Origin: Gigantopelta aegis
Taxonomy: Eukaryota > Mollusca > Gastropoda > Neomphalida > Peltospiridae
Direction: 5' to 3'
Assembly: GCF_016097555.1 (NCBI RefSeq)
Contig: NC_054706.1
Coordinates: forward strand, 54,954,009-55,018,008
DNA length: 64,000 bases
Shown here piece by piece: positions 56,808-64,000 of this stretch (the stretch's first letter is position 1; every line of letters begins with the position of its first letter). The position numbers and the translations under genes were made by a program. Under the pieces are notes generated by a model. It had not been told where the DNA came from, ran no database searches, and was given only the letters and a program-made list of their open reading frames with translations.

Positions 56808-57090
56808 TCCTCGGTAGTGTCGTTGTTAAGCCATCGGAATTAAGGCTGGTAGGTACTGGGTTCGCAGCCCGGTACCGGCTTCCACCCAGAGCGAGTTTGT
56901 TTTATCGACTCTGTGGGTAGGTGTAAGACCACTACACACTCTTTTCTCTCACTAAACACTAACAACTAACACACTGTCCTAGACAGACAGCCAGATAGAT
57001 GAGGTGTGTGCCCAGGACAGCATGCTTGAACCTTACTTGGATATAAGCAAGAAAATAAGTTGAAATGAATGAACTGAATGAATGTCGACT
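56808..57090 (+). repeat. SINE, second family, copy 2
   Basis: CCATCGGAATTAAGGCTGGT, CCACCCAGAGCGAGTTTG, TGTGTGCCCAGGACAGCA, tail GAATGAACTGAATGAATG. Homologous to 2317-2597. Confidence 0.8.
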
Positions 57091-57228
57091 TTCACTTACA
57101 TTTATACGTCGTACTTATCTTAATGTCAGCGTATTTCCTACTACTCAACCCACATGGTGATATCCCGGATCTCTTTTCACAAAAATATATTTTGATCACT
57201 GGTATATTTGTGTGATATCTCCCCCCTC

Positions 57229-57337
<109 letters not shown>

Positions 57338-57393
57338 ACTATATGTCAATATTACCAAAATGTTTGACATCCAATAGCCGCTGATTAATAAAT

Positions 57394-57598
57394 CACATAC
57401 ACATACACATACATTTACATTTACATACATTTACATTTACATTTACATATACATTTACATATACATTTACATATACATATACACATATATGTAAATGTAT
57501 ATGTAAATGTATGTGTATGTGTATGTGTATGTGCATATGTATAGGTATATGTATAGATATATGTATATGTTGGTTTATAGGGGTTTCACTGTATATGA

Positions 57599-57640
<42 letters not shown>
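57394..57640. repeat. compound ACATTT/ATGTAT and (GT)n microsatellite
   Basis: Hexamer-like ACATTTACAT repeats turn into their own complement (TGTAAATGTATATG) around 57487, then a (GT)n tract at 57600-57640. The two halves can pair. Confidence 0.85.
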
Positions 57641-57643
<3 letters not shown>

Positions 57644-57647
57644 TGGC

Positions 57648-57751
57648 AATAACTGGTTTGGTTACTGTCGTATGAATATCGGCCTCGCTGCATTCGCCAT
57701 TCTAACCTTTGCAAGACAAAACCGATATCTTAAGACAGTAACCAGTTATTA
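57648..57751. repeat. hairpin-forming short element
   Basis: AATAACTGGTTTGGTTACTG and, inverted, CAGTAACCAGTTATT pair over about 30 bp (with a 4-base bulge), extending to TATCGG/CCGATA around a 36-bp loop. Confidence 0.65.
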
Positions 57752-57859
57752 TTTGTATCCTGCAATAGTGGGAAAGCATTATTTATTCCATTTTTGTGTA
57801 CGCAAATCGAGTATCATCATCCTACCAAGGCTTTTGCCGTATGACGTCATTATTTGACG

Positions 57860-58790
57860 TCGAACTATGTTTCCAAACTAATTAATAAAATAATAAATAA
57901 ATATGCACGTTTTGTATTGTTATTGCAAAACTAAACATTATTTGTGTTCACTGTACTAAAAGAACGGATATGTAGTCAGAAATTCTCTAGTCGAGTAGGG
58001 TTATATATATTTCATTCCTTTTGTTGTTCAGTTGTTGTGTACAGTGAGTCTAAGGAGCTATAATACTTTTGTTTCAATAAAATTTTTATGTCGACAAAGA
58101 AATTTGAACCTATTGTTATTGCGTTAAGCCAGACTTAATGTTAGTATATTCAGGCCTTTCCCGGGATTTTTTTAAGGCGCTTACATTTTTAGCATCAGTA
58201 TAACACAAATCAAGCCAAAATAAGTGGGGTAGCGGGTTGAAAACAGTTAAGTGTTTGCCTTCAATCCATCTAATTATGCTCTTTTTTAAAAACTTTTTTT
58301 TAAGTAACCCATCAATTCCCCACCCACAACAATTTCATAATTTGTGCCATGTTGTTGCTGTTGATTTCAGCGTCGTGTTAAATGCTTGTGATTTCTGCTT
58401 GTAAAATACCTAGGCTTAGAATGCCGACTTCACAGTATATTCCATTTATAAAAAACAAAAAAACAACAACAACCAAACAAACAAAAAAAACGGTCTTTTT
58501 AAAATCCAGCTAACTTATTAAATGTCACCTCACAGTCTTACAAATATATATCTAACATCTAACCAATATGATTATTGTAAACTAATTCAGTGTACGTTCA
58601 ACTGCAATTTGTATAAATACTGCATGTTCACATGAAAAACCTATTTTTAGACGCGGCTGAATCAACTCTAGGTCAAGCACGCTCAACCGACGTGCAAAAC
58701 CCAAAGGTCACCAATCACTGTACGGAAAGTCGCATGGTTGTCGAGTACTCGAGTTTCGTATTTTCCCCACTATTGGGGTATTGAATTAGC
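57860..58790. other. non-coding DNA
   Basis: AT-rich; no exon, repeat border or RNA gene recognised. Confidence 0.4.
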
Positions 58791-58837
58791 CATATGAACT
58801 GGGTATTGCATTAAACACTACAAACGACGTAGTGCTA

Positions 58838-58910
58838 GGCCTGGATTTGAACTCCAGACCATCGAGACTGTAGCCGAGCACTGTATCCACTCGACCACGC
58901 AGTGGATTAA
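58838..58910 (-). repeat. tRNA-like sequence (SINE head or tRNA pseudogene)
   Basis: On the minus strand: TGGTCGAGTGGATACAGTGC (A-box region) and GGAGTTCAAATCCAGGCC (B-box region) with tRNA-like spacing. The acceptor stem does not pair convincingly, so it is not called a functional tRNA. Confidence 0.5.
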
Positions 58911-59281
58911 CAAGTGAAAGTGTATTTTAATACTTATAAATCTCATAGGGTGTATTTTGACGGAATAAACCGAACGTCTACGGAATAAAACGAAGATTTA
59001 GTCCCATGATGCCTCATTCTGTCTTCTGTGCTATATTTTTTCCAAAAGCACCATCAAAAGCACCCTTGTGGAGGAAATTTTACACAGAATAGTCAAAATG
59101 TCTAATTTTTCAAAGACAAAATATAGCGATACTGGATTACGAAATATAAACATTATATTGGTTTTATAGAACAAATTGTTTTAAAAGATATTGTATATAA
59201 CTATCGCTAACCCTAACCCTAACCTTAAACTAATTCTAACAAATATTTCTTTAAAATCGTTATGGGGAAAATAAGGAACTC

Positions 59282-60326
59282 ATGCCTATTAATGCAAGTA
59301 AATCGTATAAAAAGTCGTTGACAAAGGAATATTCCGTAAATAAATTCAATATTGAAAAGAAAATGCGTAACTTAAGAACAAATGACCCCAAAGTTTTTTA
59401 CAAATTACTAAAACCACAGAATGAAGAAAATCACTTCCCCCCACTTGACGATTTTTATAAATGTTTCAAAACTTTAAATGAAGGCGAACCGGACGAAGAC
59501 GAAATAAATATAAATCTGGATAACATAGATACACACAGTGAAAATGTTTTAAACAGAAAGATAGAAGAAGGAGAAATATTATATGCTATAAAACAACTGA
59601 AAAATGACAAGGCACCTGGAATCGATAATATAAATGAATACATTAAAGTGACTGCCGACACGATGCTTCCAATTTATTCCAAGTTATTTAACATAATTCT
59701 CGATAACATTGTTTTTCCAAATGAGTGGTTGACGGGGGTAATTAAACCCATTTTTAAAAATAAACGAAATCGTTTACTCCCTGAAAACTATAGGCCGATA
59801 ACGCTGCTCTGTTGCATCTCGAAACTATTTACGACTATTTTAAACAACCGATTAAATACCTTTATTGAAGAAAATAATATATTAAACGAAGCTCAAACAG
59901 CTTTCAGAAAAGGTTACTCTACCACTGATCACCTATTTAATATACATTCATTAATCGAAATTCTGAAGAAAAGAAAAAAGAAATTATTTTGCGCTTTCGT
60001 AGATTTTCAAAAAGCATTTGATCTAATCTCTAATCTCTAATGTCTTTGGCAAAAATTGCTTAAAAATAACATAAATGGAAAATTCTTCAAAATTATCTAC
60101 CAAATGTATCAAGGAATAAAATCTTGCATTTGTACAAACAATGAAACATCAGATCTATTCCCTTGCAATATCGGTGTCCGTCAAAGAGAAAATTTGTCAC
60201 CTGTTTTGTTTTCTATTTATTTAAATGATCTAGATAATTACTTAAAAAGCAACAATTATACTGGGGTATCTATAGCCACAGATGACATAGCAACAATCTC
60301 GGAAACCATTCTTTATTTTCTATGCT
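59282..60326 (+). pseudogene. LINE (non-LTR) reverse transcriptase fragment
   Basis: The first frame (59282-60040) carries the classical non-LTR motifs: LKNDKAPGIDNI, ENYRPITLLCCISKLF, AQTAFRKGYSTTDHLF, CAFVDFQKAFD (motif A with the catalytic Asp). A frame loss near 60040 is followed by GVRQRENLSPVLFSIYLNDL (usual G-E-N changed to R-E-N) and, in place of (F/Y)ADD, ATDD at motif C. The 5' endonuclease half is missing, and the 3' half is cut at 60326 by an LTR retrotransposon. A dead copy; clade not assigned. Confidence 0.9.
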
Positions 60327-61509
60327 TGTGACGGGACATGCTCTTATCTTTTCGCCTGTGGAGATGTTAATTGTTTTAGAGGGCCGTGGGCAGCTTGGTT
60401 ACGTAATACCCCCGCGCGACGGTGGTAGAGCTGCGTCCCAATATGCACTTAGACCAGTTGTGGAGGCCATGTGGCCAGTAGTTACGTAATAACTCCGGTA
60501 GTGCGGTTTATGACCGGGGTATTTCTAGCGAACTGGCGACAGTAAGTCTGGCTATCTAAGAAAATATACCGACTCTGGGAGTTGTGGAAATATCACATGA
60601 TAGGTGAGGTACCGCGTTGTGCCCCCAGGCGATATTCGCTGTCTCTGAGATTTTTGAATAAATAGATAGGATTTGAGATATATCGGGGAGAAACACTGGA
60701 AGTATCCAGGGGAACGGACGTGGTCCAACTGAACGAAATATATTAGTTCAGACCGGACTTGGTAAATATATTTATTTCTGCTCTGTTGTATAACCTTGAT
60801 GTGATTGATGTGACTTTAAATATTTTAATACTGTATTATACCAACATTCTTTAGACAGTGTCTCCGGTAATCTGACGAAGTAAATTGTAGGCTTCACTGT
60901 TCTAATATTTTTATACGAGTATTTGGTAAGATAAAGCTTAGCCGGTCATCCTAGAGGACCTAGGTAAACTGTAGGTTATTGTCTTTATTGTGATAGGTAC
61001 CAGTATTAATTCTGTATTACAAGGTTACTGAATGAGTAGTTAAGGGTTAATTCAAAATTAACCAGTTAGGAATAGAGTTGTAATTCCTTTATTAATTAAG
61101 TTCCCCTGGCGGCGTTTCTCAATTATCACACGTGTGCGTGTTGTATCACTGTGAAGTGATTAGAATATTGTGTAAACTAGACAGCTAGTGATTAACTAAT
61201 TGAGTGATTAGTTCTGGGTTGTTATTATTTGTTGTTGTTAATTAACTACTGCAGCAAGTACATTTGTCAGCGTAGTGTTAATACAGATTCCAAAGCGTAT
61301 TGTGTTTTGTTGTGTTTTCTAGTGAACTAAACGTGCTATATATATATATATATATATATATAAGATCTTATCTCTGATTATACCTAGAGACGGAACCACT
61401 CGGGTATTAGACTGCCCGATACAGAGAGATCTAATAGCTATACAGTTAGGAGAGATATTTGGATAATCATGTTTTATTCAGTTACGGGTATTATAGGATC
61501 CCCGTGACA
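60327..61509 (+). repeat. 5' LTR (1183 bp)
   Basis: TGTGACGGGACATGCTC to ATCCCCGTGACA, with TG...CA ends inside short inverted repeats (TGTGACGGG/CCCCGTGACA). A (TA)n tract at about 61334-61362 precedes AAGATCTTATCTC and may act as the TATA region. The two solo LTRs at 4982 and 9610 are the same sequence family. Confidence 0.92.
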
Positions 61510-61520
61510 GGAGTAAAAAT

Positions 61521-61539
61521 TGGGGCGCTCGTCCCGGAT
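61521..61539 (+). promoter_or_regulatory. primer-binding site, tRNA-Pro-like
   Basis: TGGGGCGCTCGTCCCGGAT lies 11 bp after the LTR and nearly equals the complement of a tRNA-Pro 3' end (TGGGGGCTCGTCC-GGGAT). The match is not perfect, so primer identity is tentative. Confidence 0.55.
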
Positions 61540-61650
61540 CTGAAACGGGACATGCATATTTAAAAAGTATTGTTTGTAAATGGGGGCTTTATAAATTATT
61601 TTTACAAATTAACTAGAAAAAAAATCATAATAAGTGCCTCATATCTAAAC

Positions 61651-63325
<1,675 letters not shown>

Positions 63326-63329
<4 letters not shown>

Positions 63330-64000
63330 CGGGACCAGTCGTTATGGGTGTTGTGAAGGACTTGCCTTTTGAAAACATAGGAGTTTTGTTGGGTAACGAT
63401 TGGACTAGTCAGTGTTGCCAGCCGCAAGGTGACAAATTGTTAATTGAAGACAGCCCTTTACCAATAGAAGAGTGTGAGGTTGATGAGATTAGTTATCCTG
63501 CGTGTGTAATGACTAGGGCTATAGACAGAAGGGTAGCACGAGACCCAGAGGTAAATTGTGATTTGTCTGATACGTGTGTGAGCCATGAAATTGGAGTGGA
63601 TGAGGTTATCAGTAAAATGGTAGATAACTCAACTGAGGAACTAAATGTGCTGGAACCTGTTGATCTCCCGCAGAGGGGAAATGAACCAGTTGTGTTTGAT
63701 AGAGGGGACTTACCTTGTAATAGACAAGAGTTAATCCTAGAGCAGGGGGCTGATCCAAATTTGTTGGCAGCTCGCACTACATTGTTAACTGAGGGTGAGA
63801 TGGAGGATCAGATACCAGGTTATTATATGGACAAGGGAGTATTAATGAATAAGAGTGTGGAGAAGGTTGTGCCTGATAGTGAGGAATGTGTGACAAGATG
63901 TAGAATTGTGGTACCCTCTAAGTACCGTCCGTCATTGTTATTGTTAGCATATAAAGACGTGTTTGCTGGCCACTTAGGGCGGAATAAGACTCATAGTAAA
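63326..64000 (+). CDS. protease C-term and integrase start, partial
   Basis: Shifted by one base from the gag frame. It begins VTGPVVMGVVKDLPFENIGV then LLGNDW (end of the protease fold, where (L/V)LGND is typical), passes a poorly conserved linker of about 150 residues, and reaches VVPSKYRPSLLLLAYKDVF and AGHLGRNKTHSK, the first helix of the integrase HHCC zinc domain. The usual first His of that motif (A-H-D) reads A-Y-K here. Open to the right edge. Confidence 0.75.

Noticed and set aside
58838..58910. Functional tRNA gene
   Set aside because: A- and B-box-like elements are present, but the acceptor stem does not pair and no terminator follows.

Overview
The window looks like a piece of an invertebrate nuclear genome, most probably a marine mollusc. 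It is AT-rich, its genes are split into small exons with canonical GT/AG borders, and it is crowded with tRNA-headed SINEs, MITEs, microsatellites and broken retroelements. The mollusc assignment is an inference from SINE style and gene content. Two 200-base N gaps (13927-14126 and 30368-30567) break the window.

Layout. (1) 1-6.4 kb, plus strand: three in-phase exons of the C-terminal half of a formin FH2 domain, with SINEs, a TTAA-flanked MITE and a solo LTR in the introns. (2) 7.0-13.9 kb: a cluster of four related cassettes (A to D) encoding an unrecognised basic, proline-rich protein. Each cassette is bracketed by poly-C tracts on its coding strand; a second solo LTR lies inside cassette B. 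(3) 14.1-19.4 kb: a hAT-like non-autonomous element with a perfect 8-bp target duplication, SINE pairs, and small minus-strand exons of an unidentified gene. (4) 19454-30367: a tandem array with a 2547-bp period (four full units and part of a fifth) without visible divergence. Each unit carries two symmetric phase 1-1 exons and four RFX X-box-like palindromes. (5) 30.6-35.4 kb, minus strand: a decayed DIRS-like tyrosine-recombinase retroelement. (6) 35.9-47.6 kb, minus strand: nine exons of the N-terminal cytoplasmic half of a TRPM-family cation channel. (7) 47.6-59 kb: no gene recognised; MITEs, inverted repeats, diverged duplicated repeats and long microsatellites. (8) 59.3-60.3 kb: a LINE reverse transcriptase fragment cut by an LTR retrotransposon that runs off the right edge. 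It has LTR, primer site, gag, zinc knuckle, protease, then the start of the integrase, which is the unusual order of Gmr1-like elements. The solo LTRs at 5 kb and 10 kb belong to this family.

The host genes are therefore a formin and a TRPM channel pointing toward each other, with mobile and tandem DNA between them. The array exons share strand and splice phase with the last visible TRPM exon, so they could belong to that gene, but this is unproven. The least explained items are the poly-C-bracketed cassette family and the exon-bearing X-box array.
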